DNA of 64,000 nt. Origin: an uncultured Kordiimonas sp. (lineage in GTDB: Bacteria; Pseudomonadota; Alphaproteobacteria; Sphingomonadales; Kordiimonadaceae). Where the stretch lies: contig CANLMI010000001.1 of assembly GCA_947492375.1 (NCBI GenBank), forward strand, positions 496,001 to 560,000, given 5' to 3'. The translations under genes and the position numbers were made by a program. The notes below the pieces were generated by a model that was not told the origin of the DNA, made no database searches, and worked only from the letters and a program-made list of their open reading frames with translations. Below, in pieces: positions 1 to 9,161 of this stretch (within the stretch, counting starts at the first letter, position 1; each line of letters opens with the position of its first letter).

Positions 1-459
1 AAGGATGCTGATACTGATGCGCTTATTACGCTCGTTGGTGGCTGTTACAGCGAGTATGACGGTGTGTTCCTTGATCTCGGTGATCTGGATAGCGATCTGA
101 AATCCTATGCGGGCTATATTGCTGATAAGGGCGGAGAGGCCTTTGGGCTTACTGTGGGTGATAAGCTTATCGGTTGTGTTGCCTATGCACCGTTGGGGGA
201 AGGGAGCTATGAACTTAAGCGTATGTATCTGCATAAAGATCACCGCGGCGGCGATAATGCGCTTACTTTACTTGGGCAGGTAATTGATATTATGCAGAGT
301 AAAAAGGCGCGTGAATTGCACGCATGGTCTGATGACCGTTTTACCCGCGCCCACAGATTTTATGTGCGTGAAGGTTTTGAATTGATCGAGGGTGATACAA
401 GATTTTTATATGACATTTCAAATAGTACCGAAATACATTTTATAAAATACTTTAAGTGA
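1..459 (+). CDS. GNAT family N-acetyltransferase (3' part)
   Basis: The frame is open from the first base of the window, so the gene begins upstream and only its last 152 codons are present. The fold-specific pattern is the GNAT one: a strand with IGCVAYAPL, the ELKRMYLHKDHRGG acetyl-CoA pyrophosphate-loop region, and a C-terminal ARELHAWSDDRFTRAHRFYVREGFE segment typical of motif B. Such enzymes transfer an acetyl group from acetyl-CoA to an amine on a small molecule or protein; the substrate cannot be read from sequence. A GTG codon at 64 could start a shorter product, but the frame upstream (GGCYSEYDGVFLDL) reads as ordinary GNAT N-terminal sequence, so I treat it as coding. Confidence 0.85.
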   Translation, partial: KDADTDALITLVGGCYSEYDGVFLDLGDLDSDLKSYAGYIADKGGEAFGLTVGDKLIGCVAYAPLGEGSYELKRMYLHKDHRGGDNALTLLGQVIDIMQSKKARELHAWSDDRFTRAHRFYVREGFELIEGDTRFLYDISNSTEIHFIKYFK

Positions 460-598
460 TTACGCTCTGTTAAGAGTCGTTCGCACATTTGCTTACTTGT
501 CAGTATTGCTTCATCAGAGTAGAAACTAAATGTCGTTGGTAAGTGTATGGTAATTTCCATTAAGGAATACACTTTGAATGCAACAATTGTTTATCAAA

Positions 599-2580
<1,982 letters not shown>

Positions 2581-2606
2581 AAAATCGATTACAAATCGAC
2601 ATTTTG

Positions 2607-2633
2607 AAAGAGCGCTTTTAGCGCTCTTTTTTG
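2607..2633 (+). terminator. Rho-independent terminator of thiC
   Basis: AAAGAGCGCT (2607-2616) pairs with AGCGCTCTTT (2620-2629) around a three-base loop and runs into six or more T. It separates thiC from the AT-rich genes that follow. Confidence 0.9.
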
Positions 2634-2694
2634 TTGCCTATATATCTAATATATACAAACATAAGGAGTATTTACTCGTATTTTAGGATTATTT

Positions 2695-3546
2695 ATGATT
2701 AACTCTCTAAATAAATTTGACCTCTATCGTTACCAATTATTACCTCAAAATCGATACTTGCAGACTAATTTACTTACGAATGTTCAAAGTATTGATGAAT
2801 TAATAGAGCGAAAGAACGAATTCTTTGACTTAGCTTTAGAAAATGCCAATGATTTCTCTGATAGTACTCATCAAACTGTTACCAAGATACTATACTCTGA
2901 AGACAATTTTCACCTTTACCGCATTGCTAATAATAAATCCGTGAGGATAGAAACTCAAGATTTTACAGATAAAATAGTAGACAATTGGCCTTCTATATTA
3001 GTGGCGATATGGAATCAGCCTGACAAACAACTAATTGCTGTGCAAAAGAGAACCAAAGCGTTCTCTTCACCGCGAGTTATAGTTGGAATGATTTTTAATA
3101 AGTTACGATATGAATTGAGTAATTATCATTTATCCGCACTCTATGAACCGTTATTTGAAAAGACGATTTTTTGGGATTTATTAAAAAAATACCAAGGTTC
3201 AATTAAATCAGTTGAGTTTGATTTTGTAACCCCAAATATGGCCAATATTTCCAAGGTTTTGTCCAAAGATCTTAGAAATTTTTCTAAATCGTTGAATGGA
3301 GTTAGAAGTAATCTTGGTATATATGCCGACGATAGTGCTACATTAAGACTTTCTAAAAATGATGAAACTTTAGCTGGCTTAGTAGACTATAGCAGTCAAG
3401 GTGGAGGTAATATTACGGTTAAGGTAGGAAAATTGAGGCAGAAAATTCAAACAGCAAAAACTGTAAAAGAAATTACTATTTCAGATATGGAAGCTACAGG
3501 ATCAGTTGATAAGGTAGTTACTGCAATCAAGGACTTAATGAGGTGA
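2695..3546 (+). CDS. Unrecognised soluble protein, first gene of an AT-rich pair
   Basis: I do not recognise this 283-residue protein. It has no signal peptide or membrane segment. The N-terminal ~90 residues look helical and charged; a central block (about 95-175, with NWPSILVAIWNQPDKQLIAVQKR and an FNKLRYELSNYHLSALYEP helix) is followed by a C-terminal part (about 185-283) with a VEFDFVTPNMANISKVL strand-loop and a Gly-rich SQGGGNITVKVG stretch. The ATG at 2695 is the first start in the frame. The stop overlaps the GTG of the next gene by four bases, so the two are translationally coupled. Base composition is clearly more AT-rich than thiC or other neighbours, which suggests horizontal transfer. 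Its partner is a small membrane protein, so a sensor-plus-membrane-effector pair such as a defence module is one inference, not shown. Confidence 0.75.
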   Translation: MINSLNKFDLYRYQLLPQNRYLQTNLLTNVQSIDELIERKNEFFDLALENANDFSDSTHQTVTKILYSEDNFHLYRIANNKSVRIETQDFTDKIVDNWPSILVAIWNQPDKQLIAVQKRTKAFSSPRVIVGMIFNKLRYELSNYHLSALYEPLFEKTIFWDLLKKYQGSIKSVEFDFVTPNMANISKVLSKDLRNFSKSLNGVRSNLGIYADDSATLRLSKNDETLAGLVDYSSQGGGNITVKVGKLRQKIQTAKTVKEITISDMEATGSVDKVVTAIKDLMR

Positions 3547-3995
3547 GTACGTTGTCTAACGTCATCAAAAATTCTTTTATGTCTATTGGGCTTGGTTTTA
3601 TTGGGGTCTTACTCGATAAGTCTCTTGCAGCAGGGTTTTTGACAAAATTTTTTGAAGAAAATCTAATTACTATCCTTGTCGCTCTTCTTGCTATTAATGC
3701 CACTACAATGGGAATTGTTTTAACGAAAATTCGAGAGCTTACTGATAAGATAAATAAACCTAGTGCGTTTGCAGAAACAAAGGCAGAGATGCTAATCACT
3801 GTCAAAGAGCAAGTCGGTTTAATAATTATTGGGGTAGTTTTGTTAATTTGTAATTCTTCTTTGGTAGTCAGTGGTAATGCTCAGCTGGCGTTGGTTGTTG
3901 AAACTCTTATTGCTGGCGTTTTCGCATATGGCTTAATAATTTTATATGATACTGCGACAAGTGTATTAATTATAATCGATTTTGATGCTCAGTAG
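3543..3995 (+). CDS. Small integral membrane protein, second gene of the AT-rich pair
   Basis: This 150-residue protein starts with GTG at 3543, four bases inside the preceding gene (GTGA overlap), so its translation depends on that gene. I see at least three hydrophobic segments: about 40-60 (ITILVALLAINATTMGIVL), 91-112 (GLIIIGVVLLICNSSLVV) and 115-146 (LALVVETLIAGVFAYGLIILYD...). A weaker amphipathic stretch at 11-30 could be a fourth. Between the first two lies a charged cytoplasmic-looking loop (TKIRELTDKINKPSAFAETKAEM). There is no catalytic motif. Family unknown to me. With its soluble partner it forms an isolated two-gene unit of low GC between housekeeping genes. Confidence 0.75.
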   Translation: MSTLSNVIKNSFMSIGLGFIGVLLDKSLAAGFLTKFFEENLITILVALLAINATTMGIVLTKIRELTDKINKPSAFAETKAEMLITVKEQVGLIIIGVVLLICNSSLVVSGNAQLALVVETLIAGVFAYGLIILYDTATSVLIIIDFDAQ

Positions 3996-4116
3996 TAGTG
4001 AACGAATTACCCACATTAGATTTCCTTTGAGCTGTTCATAAAACTTGCCCAAAATTTCAATGATTCATCATCACTAGTCTAATGTTCGAGAAAGGGAATT
4101 ATGCGCTGGATAGTGG

Positions 4117-4707
4117 TTATGTTATAGCTTGCTTTCGCTGCAAAATAAACCATTCCACAATCAGTAGGTTCGGAACCCAGCTAATCCATGCGAGGGCAGG
4201 GTGAAATTCTGAAAATGGTATGCCCGCAGCGAAGCTTAGGCCGAGATATACCCTTAGTGTTACGCCGGATAGTGTGAGGGCGTAGCTTCTGATCATCCAG
4301 CGTTTGTACGTGTTTACGTTTCTGGCGCGGATACTGGTGAAGGCAATGGTGCCCGAATAGAACCAGATGACCGCCATTATCGCAAAACCAACCTTGGCAA
4401 CAAGCCCGCTGGTGGCCGTGAGCGCGAGCGCAAAGCCCACAATTGCACTTAATAGCACCGGGGCCACATACACACGGCCAAACCAGCGATGAAGGTTTGT
4501 ATAGTTGACACATAGTTTGGTAACGAACTGAAACGGGCCGACCGGCACCGCGATGCCACAAAAGGCCATATGGACATATCCGGCCAGTGGGGAGGTGTTG
4601 AAAATCTTGCCAACAAATGTTGGCTGCCGAATACTGTGCTTGAAATTCTTGGTAGCATCCCAACATACGTGTTTCAGATATGATGAGAGGATATATGGAA
4701 CGCACAC
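4117..4707 (-). CDS. DUF2306-type membrane protein, N-terminally short
   Basis: The segment from about residue 28 matches the DUF2306 pattern: RQPTFVGKIFNTSPLAGYVH, then VGPFQF, NLHRWFGRVYV, a run of membrane helices, and the typical NTYKRWMIRSYALTLSGVTLRVYL and ISWVPNLLIVEWF near the end. Proteins of this family normally open with an extra transmembrane helix before the RPPF-like segment; here the sequence upstream is MCVPYILSSYLKHVCWDATKNF, which is not a convincing helix. The ATG at 4707 lies inside the divergent DUF3291 gene (start at 4695), so either the start is further in or the 5' end has been lost. Function of the family is unknown. The start coordinate is uncertain. Confidence 0.7.
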   Translation of the reverse strand: MCVPYILSSYLKHVCWDATKNFKHSIRQPTFVGKIFNTSPLAGYVHMAFCGIAVPVGPFQFVTKLCVNYTNLHRWFGRVYVAPVLLSAIVGFALALTATSGLVAKVGFAIMAVIWFYSGTIAFTSIRARNVNTYKRWMIRSYALTLSGVTLRVYLGLSFAAGIPFSEFHPALAWISWVPNLLIVEWFILQRKQAIT

Positions 4708-5168
4708 GTACCGACGGGCATGGCTATCATCTTGCGCAGTTGAATATCGCTGAAATGCGGTTCGCCGCCGATAGCGATGGCATGGCCGAATTTATGAATG
4801 CGCTCGATGCGATTAACCTGCTTGCGGAAACATCACCAGGGTTTGTCTGGCGTTTGAAGGAAGAAAGCGGAAACGCCACCCAGATAAAGATGTTTAACGA
4901 TAATACAATCGTTAATATGAGCGTGTGGGAAGACAAGGATAGCCTGTTTAACTATGTCTATAAATCCGGCCATACGCATTATATCGGGCGGCGTAAGGAA
5001 TGGTTTGAAATGCCCACAGAGGCACATATGGTGCTGTGGTGGGTGCCTGTTGGTCACATACCAACCGTTGAGGAGGCTGAGGCACGCCTGATCGACTTGC
5101 GGGAAAATGGGCCAAACGAACGTGCTTTTACCTTCAAAAAGTATTTCTCTGCGTCAGCATCATCCTAG
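4695..5168 (+). CDS. DUF3291 family protein
   Basis: The protein (157 residues) shows the DUF3291 signature: YHLAQLNIAEMRF at the start, FMNALDAINLLAETSPGFVWRL, NMSVWEDKDSLFNYVYKSGHTHYIGRRKEWF, and AHMVLWWVPVGHIPTVEEA. This is a dimeric alpha/beta-barrel-like fold related to antibiotic-biosynthesis monooxygenases; no reaction has been assigned. I chose ATG 4695 rather than 4680 because GAGAGG sits at 4685-4690, just upstream of 4695, and nothing comparable precedes 4680. The gene is divergent from, and overlaps or abuts, the DUF2306 gene, so the two 5' regions constrain each other. Confidence 0.85.
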   Translation: MERTRTDGHGYHLAQLNIAEMRFAADSDGMAEFMNALDAINLLAETSPGFVWRLKEESGNATQIKMFNDNTIVNMSVWEDKDSLFNYVYKSGHTHYIGRRKEWFEMPTEAHMVLWWVPVGHIPTVEEAEARLIDLRENGPNERAFTFKKYFSASASS

Positions 5169-5280
5169 TGTTATCCTAGTTTCATCCCTGCTTCATTCCG
5201 TTGTGCATGATGCTTTGTGATGCGTTTAAAGTGCTAGTGTGCGAAGTGCGGGGTGGTTAGGCGAGTGTTTTAAGCTCTGC

Positions 5281-5889
5281 TTACAAATTCTGTAGTTCCG
5301 CTTCTAAATTCTGCCGCGCCTGCGTTTCATAACGGTCATAAAAATACTCAGTATGAAAAATACGCGCCATATCGAGGGTGGTGCGGATAAAATCGCCACG
5401 GCCTTTCGCGAATAACTCGTCAGGCACGAAGGCAAACTCCTTCCGTACATTGGCGGTGTATCTTGCGTAGATATCAGGGGGGGTGCCCAAAATTGCCATG
5501 TCCGCATCGAGGAAGCTATCACTCTCAATATCACCGAGCGCCTTATGGTCCTTGGTGGCGATGATACGGGTATATATAGTGTCGATGATAGGCGCGTTTA
5601 TACCAACTCTGTTCAATGCCTCCTGCGCCCAATCTGCGCTTTTTTCCTCATTATTATGCATGCCGGGTGTGTAAATTGCATCATGGAACCATGCGGCGAG
5701 ATAGTTGGCCTTGGTTAATTGATTGGCAGCTTTCAGGTCATGCAATATGGCCGAAATATGCGGAATACCGTGATAATGTCGGGTGGTTTTATCATAAGCT
5801 GTAAACAGCGTATTGAACAGGTTGATAGCCAACAAGCCCTTGCCCATATGTGTTTCCCATTCAACGTGCATTATTGATCGCTGGTTCAT
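5281..5889 (-). CDS. HD-domain predicted metal-dependent phosphohydrolase
   Basis: The 202-residue protein is of the COG4339 type. Metal-binding candidates are in the expected order: H40 and H44 (RHYHGIPHIS), the HD pair H69-D70 (AAWFHDAIYTP) and D128/D130 (FLDADMAILG). The GMHNNEEKSA segment after the HD dyad is also typical. The substrate is unknown; related proteins are annotated only as predicted hydrolases of phosphate esters. ATG 5889 has GGGGA six bases upstream. It is transcribed alone, convergent with the DUF3291 gene across ~110 bases in which I see no clear terminator. Confidence 0.85.
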   Translation of the reverse strand: MNQRSIMHVEWETHMGKGLLAINLFNTLFTAYDKTTRHYHGIPHISAILHDLKAANQLTKANYLAAWFHDAIYTPGMHNNEEKSADWAQEALNRVGINAPIIDTIYTRIIATKDHKALGDIESDSFLDADMAILGTPPDIYARYTANVRKEFAFVPDELFAKGRGDFIRTTLDMARIFHTEYFYDRYETQARQNLEAELQNL

Positions 5890-6014
5890 CAGCGTTCCCC
5901 ACTTTTCGTTATCACCATATAGTTTTCCATCTCATTATATAGTGTTTGCATATGAAGTGGTGAAATTTTATGGTGGCTGAAATGAAGCGAAAATTAATCA
6001 GGATTGGGTTGTAA

Positions 6015-6512
6015 ATGACGTTCAGGTTTTTCGGGATTCTTGTGATAGGATTTGGGGTGCTATTACTTGGTGATTTTAGCGCATCGGCACAAGATAAAGC
6101 TATTGTTGATAATTTTCTGAAGTGTGGTGAAATTCAAAATGATGCAGCGCGGTTACGTTGCCTTGATGGGCTGTTGAAAAGCGTAAATCAGGAACGTAAT
6201 CAATATGCTGAAAAAGTGAAAGCTAAGAAAAAAGCTGACTTTGGTAAGGCGAAAGAAAAAGACCCTGACCCGATCACTGATATTAAAGCCAAAATTGAGC
6301 GATTCACACAAAACAAAACATCTAAAAACTATACATTTTATCTGGATAATGGCCAGGTGTGGCGTACTAAATCATCGGGTAAAAGGATACGGCTGCTATC
6401 CAGACCAAGTTCAGTTGTTATCAAGCGTGCAGTTTTCGGTAGTTTCTCGATGGTCATATATAATGATAAAGGCCGCGACAGTTCAGCCGTAAAAGTAAGC
6501 AGGGTACGCTAG
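6015..6512 (+). CDS. Exported Cys-motif protein, paralogue 1
   Basis: A signal peptide is evident (FFGILVIGFGVLLLGDFSASAQD). The mature part opens with a two-cysteine motif, LKCGEIQNDAARLRCLDGLL (C37 and C49), of the kind seen in several small periplasmic proteins. A Lys-rich linker containing KKADFGKAK follows, and the C-terminal domain has YTFYLDNGQVWRT and VVIKRAVFGSFSMVIYNDKGR, which looks like a small beta barrel. Function unknown. The next gene is a clear paralogue with the same three-part order, so this is a local duplication. The two cysteines may form a disulphide; that is inference. Confidence 0.8.
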   Translation: MTFRFFGILVIGFGVLLLGDFSASAQDKAIVDNFLKCGEIQNDAARLRCLDGLLKSVNQERNQYAEKVKAKKKADFGKAKEKDPDPITDIKAKIERFTQNKTSKNYTFYLDNGQVWRTKSSGKRIRLLSRPSSVVIKRAVFGSFSMVIYNDKGRDSSAVKVSRVR

Positions 6513-6527
6513 GTGGATAGCATGGCG

Positions 6528-6577
6528 CTTCATCGAAAGTTATATGCCCTTCGATGAAGTGACGGGCGGTTTTTTCT
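6528..6577 (+). terminator. Inverted repeat, probable terminator between the paralogues
   Basis: CTTCATCGAA (6528-6537) and TTCGATGAAG (6550-6559) form a perfect ten-base stem. A T run starts about eleven bases later (6571), preceded by GGGC that could instead pair with GCCC at 6546-6549 to give a shorter stem directly before the Ts. Either fold could end transcription of the first paralogue. Confidence 0.5.
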
Positions 6578-6643
6578 TCGTTATGGTGTTGATCTTATTA
6601 CAAGATTATTCAGGCGGGTGTTGTCTGTAACGGAGTGTTTTTG

Positions 6644-7288
6644 ATGGTTTTTGTTTCTTTTTATGATGCGCATTGCCTTGTTAAATCAGTTGTTTCCCGA
6701 ACGGCATTTGTTGGAACAGTGTTCGTTTTAAGTTCCTTTAGTGTACAGAGCAGTGCTGATGATAGTTTGGAAACGGAGCTTCGTGCTTGTGGTGCTATTC
6801 GCGATAATACTGTGCGTCTCACGTGTGTGGATGCCCTTATCAGTAAATTATCAGGCAATGAACCGGGGCAGCAAATCACAGATACTTATGCCTCAAATAG
6901 TGTACGGAATAATGAAACAAAAATTGATAAGAAAATAGCTGACTTTGGCCGCGCTAAGTCAGATTTAAAGCGTGAAAAGGTGGAGAAAAAATCCATACCT
7001 CAACAAGCCGCAGATTTTGGTGCATCACCAAAAGTAGACAAAAACGGCGAACTTGAAGAAATTACGGCCAGTATTTCACGCTATAGCCGCAACTCACGAA
7101 CAGGGTATTATACGTTTTATCTGGATAATGGACAGGTTTGGCGCAACACTGAAGCGCGAGGCTTTTCCATCCCTACTAAGCCCACCAGTGTGATTATTTC
7201 GCGTGGTGCTTTTGGCAGTTTCAGTCTGATTGCTATCAATAAAAAGGGCCGCAAAGGCAAATCGGGCAGGGTAAAACGCCTGAAATAA
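6644..7288 (+). CDS. Exported Cys-motif protein, paralogue 2
   Basis: This is the longer sister of the preceding gene (214 residues). Shared features are the N-terminal hydrophobic signal (TAFVGTVFVLSSFSVQSSA), the LRACGAIRDNTVRLTCVDALI two-cysteine motif, an ADFGRAK linker motif that recurs as AADFGASPK, and the C-terminal YYTFYLDNGQVWRN ... VIISRGAFGSFSLIAINKKGRKGK domain. I start at ATG 6644 because GGAG (6632-6635) lies eight bases upstream; the GTG at 6635 overlaps that GGAG and is not a credible start. The middle is expanded by ~45 charged residues relative to paralogue 1. No function can be assigned. Confidence 0.8.
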   Translation: MVFVSFYDAHCLVKSVVSRTAFVGTVFVLSSFSVQSSADDSLETELRACGAIRDNTVRLTCVDALISKLSGNEPGQQITDTYASNSVRNNETKIDKKIADFGRAKSDLKREKVEKKSIPQQAADFGASPKVDKNGELEEITASISRYSRNSRTGYYTFYLDNGQVWRNTEARGFSIPTKPTSVIISRGAFGSFSLIAINKKGRKGKSGRVKRLK

Positions 7289-7612
7289 ATATTACCGCTT
7301 TGTTGTCTTCTTCACTTGTGGTGGGTTTTAAAACTCGGGGGGATGCTTGATATTACACCGAGATTATGTCACAGGGTGTGGGCGGTAACGGGAAAACCTA
7401 TTCGTATAATTGCCCTGTTCACTGGTCGCTTGTTAATGAAAGTGAAAATATAAATGGGTGGTATGCAGATGGCCCTCTTGCGGTTTCACTTTTTGAAGAA
7501 ACTATTCGCAGGAAAATAAGTCGTGTTTGCTTTTATATTGTTAGTGCGCACAAGCTTTCTAAAGGGCCATCTTAAAAGAGAAGCTTTGACCTCTCTTTTA
7601 AGATAATAGTCT
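7289..7612. other. Intergenic stretch without a supported gene
   Basis: A 69-codon frame (ATG 7366 to 7575, plus strand) is open here but lacks a ribosome binding site, matches nothing I know and reads like chance. Apart from the hairpin at 7569-7604 I see nothing else. Confidence 0.5.
7569..7604. terminator. Bidirectional terminator hairpin
   Basis: ATCTTAAAAGAG (7569-7580) and CTCTTTTAAGAT (7593-7604) form a perfect twelve-base stem with a twelve-base loop. It lies nine bases past the stop of the leftward isomerase gene, so it most likely ends that transcript; the A/T tracts on both sides of the stem allow use in both directions. Confidence 0.75.
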
Positions 7613-8200
7613 TTATTGAAGTTCCTCTTCAACGAAGTCGAGGCGGTCTTGACCGAAATACATTTCTTCACCGATAAACATGGTGGGAGCTCCGAAAATA
7701 CCTCGTTTAACCGCAGCTTCGGTTGCTTCAATTAATTCTGATTTAACGTCGGCATCATTGGCAGCACTTAGAAGTTCATCTGCGTTTATGCCAGCGGCAA
7801 TCAGTGTATCTTTAACAATTGCTATATCGCCCATATTTTTTTGATCAATCCACATGGCATTGAAAACTGCTTCCAGATATTCGGTAGACTTTTGCATTTT
7901 ACTGGCAGCGATGTAGCCGCGCATTAAATATAGGGTATTGATTGGAAAATTGGGATTATGATTAAAGTCAACACCATAACGTTTTGCAAAGCGGGGCAGG
8001 TCAAAACGCCCCATATATTGGCCCTTTAATGGAATCATAATGGGGGACATATTGCCCGTTTCTTTAAAAACGCCACCTAATAATATGGGTTTAAACTTAA
8101 TTTTTGCGCCATATTGCCCCTGAAGTTGAATAAGGCGCTTATAGGCCAGAAAGGCAGTTGGGCTACCGAAGTCAAAATAAAATTCTATGGTTTTTGTCAT
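7613..8200 (-). CDS. DsbA-family 2-hydroxychromene-2-carboxylate isomerase-like protein
   Basis: This 195-residue protein has the kappa-class GST/DsbA fold. The N-terminus IEFYFDFGSPTAFLAYKRL carries S13, which replaces the cysteine of thioredoxins and is the catalytic serine in 2-hydroxychromene-2-carboxylate isomerases. The glutathione-site loop RGIFGAPTMFIGEEMYFGQDRLDFVEE is well kept near the C-terminus, as is the NTLYLMRGYIAA helix. In naphthalene degraders the enzyme isomerises a ring-cleavage intermediate; many bacteria carry homologues with other, unknown glutathione-dependent roles. It lies 27 bases after an SDR gene on the same strand, so the two are probably one operon of redox enzymes. 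Confidence 0.85.
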   Translation of the reverse strand: MTKTIEFYFDFGSPTAFLAYKRLIQLQGQYGAKIKFKPILLGGVFKETGNMSPIMIPLKGQYMGRFDLPRFAKRYGVDFNHNPNFPINTLYLMRGYIAASKMQKSTEYLEAVFNAMWIDQKNMGDIAIVKDTLIAAGINADELLSAANDADVKSELIEATEAAVKRGIFGAPTMFIGEEMYFGQDRLDFVEEELQ

Positions 8201-8227
8201 TAGTATCGATATTCCTGTTATTGAAGT

Positions 8228-8950
8228 TTACCATTTTTCCGCCCAGGGGCGTATATCGAGTTCGAATGTCCAGGCATTTCTGGGTTGCTGATGAAGCATG
8301 ATATAATTTTCGGCAAGGTCATCAGGGTTCACCACGCCGTCGTTTGCTTTACGCTCATCATAATCAGGTATATTTTCCTTAATCCATTGGGTATCGACAG
8401 CGGCGTCAATTATCACATGCGCAACATGAATATTTTCTGGTCCCATTTCTCGTGCGAGAGACTGTGCAAGTGCTCTGAGGCCATGTTTGGCGCTGGCAAA
8501 GGCACCAAAACCAGCGGAGCCTCTTATGCTTGCTGTGGCACCTGTGAAAATGATCGTGCCACGTTTCCTTTTTGTCATATAATGAGCAGCCTCACGACCA
8601 GTCAGAAAACCTGAAAAACAAGCCATTTCCCATATTTTAAAGAATTTACGGCTATCAGTGTTTAGAATTGTCATTGGCACATTGGCACCGATATTAAAGA
8701 TGGTGATCTCTATTTCGCCAATTTCATTTTCAATATGATGAAATAGTTGTTTTACTTCCTCTTCTTTGCGAGCGTCGCACGAGAAAGCGTGCGCTTCCAA
8801 CCCCGCAGATGAGAGTTCTGTAATAAGAGGGGCTAGTTTGTGGCCGTTTCGTCTTGCAGCACATACTGTAAAGCCACGGTTGGCAAATTTCTTTACAATT
8901 GCGCTTCCGATTGCATCCCCCGCGCCGATGATAAGAGCAACTTTTTTCAC
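8228..8950 (-). CDS. Atypical short-chain dehydrogenase/reductase
   Basis: The Rossmann glycine motif GAGDAIGSAI is at the N-terminus and an NIGAN segment stands where classical SDRs have NNAG. The catalytic block reads TGATASIRGSAGFGAFASAKHGL: the lysine of YxxxK is present but the tyrosine position is phenylalanine (FASAK). A subfamily with this substitution exists, as far as I recall, with the same RALAQSLAREMGPENIHVAHVIID continuation, so this is probably a genuine variant rather than a mutation. I start at GTG 8950 (KKVALIIGAG follows) because AGGAG lies five bases upstream; the longer frame from TTG 8971 would place that site inside the gene. It is upstream of the isomerase gene in the same operon. 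Confidence 0.85.
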   Translation of the reverse strand: MKKVALIIGAGDAIGSAIVKKFANRGFTVCAARRNGHKLAPLITELSSAGLEAHAFSCDARKEEEVKQLFHHIENEIGEIEITIFNIGANVPMTILNTDSRKFFKIWEMACFSGFLTGREAAHYMTKRKRGTIIFTGATASIRGSAGFGAFASAKHGLRALAQSLAREMGPENIHVAHVIIDAAVDTQWIKENIPDYDERKANDGVVNPDDLAENYIMLHQQPRNAWTFELDIRPWAEKW

Positions 8951-9161
8951 ATCCTCTCCTGTCGTTGGCAAACTATTGATATTTATATTGGTTATGAGAT
9001 GTAATAGAAGTCAAATTTGCTATCGCATAGGAGCTATGCAGCAATGAATGTCTTACACGCGTTGATCACGTAAAGTTTTAAGGACGAACAAATTTGCAGA
9101 GCTATTATTCAAGCCGTTTTAAAATGAACTGCCCAGAAGGGCCATTGATTGTGAGGATGGC

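Noticed and set aside
2695-3995. Assignment of the two-gene module to the Kiwa defence system
   Set aside because: Kiwa also pairs a small membrane protein with a soluble one, but the gene order is reversed and I see no KwaB/DUF4868 motif.
4181-4705. 174-codon frame on the minus strand
   Set aside because: It is the out-of-frame shadow of the DUF2306 gene; its translation is low-complexity and Cys/His-rich without any motif.
7366-7575. 69-codon open frame on the plus strand
   Set aside because: No ribosome binding site, no recognisable features, and its end overlaps the terminator of the neighbouring gene.
8670-8700. Second sigma-54-like TTGGCAC sequence
   Set aside because: It lies inside the SDR coding sequence and has no GC at the right distance.
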